Shown here piece by piece: positions 6,118 through 6,332 of a stretch of DNA of 6,332 nt. The stretch comes from Planctomycetota bacterium (GTDB lineage: Bacteria > Planctomycetota > Phycisphaerae > Sedimentisphaerales > Anaerobacaceae), in assembly GCA_013202635.1 (NCBI GenBank), contig JABMRO010000555.1:1-6332 (forward strand), in the 5' to 3' direction. The notes beneath the pieces are model-generated. The model saw only the letters and a list, made by a program, of their open reading frames with translations. It made no database searches and was not told the DNA's origin. Numbering within the stretch: position 1 is the first letter of the stretch; each line of letters begins with the position of its first letter. The translations under genes were made by a program, and so were the position numbers.

Positions 6118-6332
6118 ATGAAAAGTTTCTACTACATTTTGGTTGTATTGTTTGTGATAGCTCCTCTTGCCCTGCAAGCTGGTGAGCCGATTTTTATCCC
6201 TGTCAAAATCGACGGCCCTGCTCACGATCCCGCCAATCACAGTTATTGGTTTGGTCCGTTTTGTGAGTGTTGCAGTGTTCTGGACGTCGATGGAGATGGT
6301 GACCTTGATATTGCTTCCGGCAGGAACTGGTA
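6118..6332 (+). CDS. Exported VCBS/FG-GAP repeat protein, N-terminal fragment cut by window edge
   Basis: The frame runs open from ATG at 6118 to the end of the window, giving 71 full codons. Residues 1-21 form a Sec signal peptide: Lys2, a hydrophobic core from about 4 to 19, and a probable cut after LQA at position 21. The mature part begins GEPIFIP and carries HDPANHSYWFGPFCECC, then DVDGDGDLDIASGRNW. The acidic run Asp56, Asp58, Asp60, Asp62 and Asp64 is the calcium-binding loop typical of FG-GAP/VCBS beta-propeller blades, so a seven-bladed propeller probably follows. Cys49, Cys51 and Cys52 form a CxCC motif just before the first blade. Proteins with this kind of start are, to my recollection, frequent in planctomycetes; their function is largely unknown, with carbohydrate or ligand binding at the cell surface a reasonable guess. 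It lies 61 bp after the hexokinase with its own strong ribosome binding site, so it could be the next operon member or a separate gene. Confidence 0.85.
   Translation, partial: MKSFYYILVVLFVIAPLALQAGEPIFIPVKIDGPAHDPANHSYWFGPFCECCSVLDVDGDGDLDIASGRNW

Overview
The window reads as a piece of a bacterial chromosome, all on the + strand. It holds the 3' end of one gene, four complete genes and the 5' end of a sixth. Base composition is moderate in GC and looks even throughout. No RNA gene, insertion sequence, CRISPR array or long repeat is visible. No gap between genes exceeds 70 bp. The gene content suggests an anaerobic heterotroph of the Planctomycetes/Verrucomicrobia/Lentisphaerae (PVC) group, perhaps a Phycisphaerae-type planctomycete. 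The reasons are a secreted VCBS/FG-GAP protein with an N-terminus of the kind common in planctomycetes, a Gfo/Idh/MocA dehydrogenase paired with an AP-endonuclease-2-type sugar isomerase, and an iron-sulfur flavoenzyme of the enoate-reductase type. This placement is inference from gene families, not from a marker gene.

Layout: (1) 1-411, C-terminal two thirds of deoxyribose-phosphate aldolase (DeoC). (2) 478-2598, a 706-residue FMN/4Fe-4S/FAD oxidoreductase of the 2,4-dienoyl-CoA reductase/BaiCD type, starting at GTG. (3) 2649-3797, a Gfo/Idh/MocA NAD(P)-dependent dehydrogenase. (4) 3813-4730, a TIM-barrel sugar isomerase/epimerase-like protein. (5) 4746-6056, a hexokinase of the eukaryotic (Hexokinase_1/Hexokinase_2) type. 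(6) 6118-end, the start of an exported VCBS/FG-GAP repeat protein cut by the window edge. Gaps are 66, 50, 15, 15 and 61 bp with no convincing terminator, so genes 2-5 at least are probably one transcript.

Together genes 2-5 look like a carbohydrate-processing operon. A dehydrogenase oxidises a sugar or cyclitol hydroxyl, a metal-dependent isomerase/epimerase/lyase rearranges the keto product, an enoate-reductase-like flavoenzyme reduces an activated C=C bond, and a hexokinase phosphorylates the freed hexose. DeoC at the upstream end would supply retro-aldol cleavage of a 2-deoxy sugar phosphate. The substrate cannot be read from the sequence. The combination of an enoate-reductase-type enzyme with a sugar dehydrogenase/isomerase pair and a eukaryotic-type hexokinase is the most interesting aspect, together with deviations in the flavoenzyme's NAD(P)H motif and in the hexokinase sugar-binding positions.
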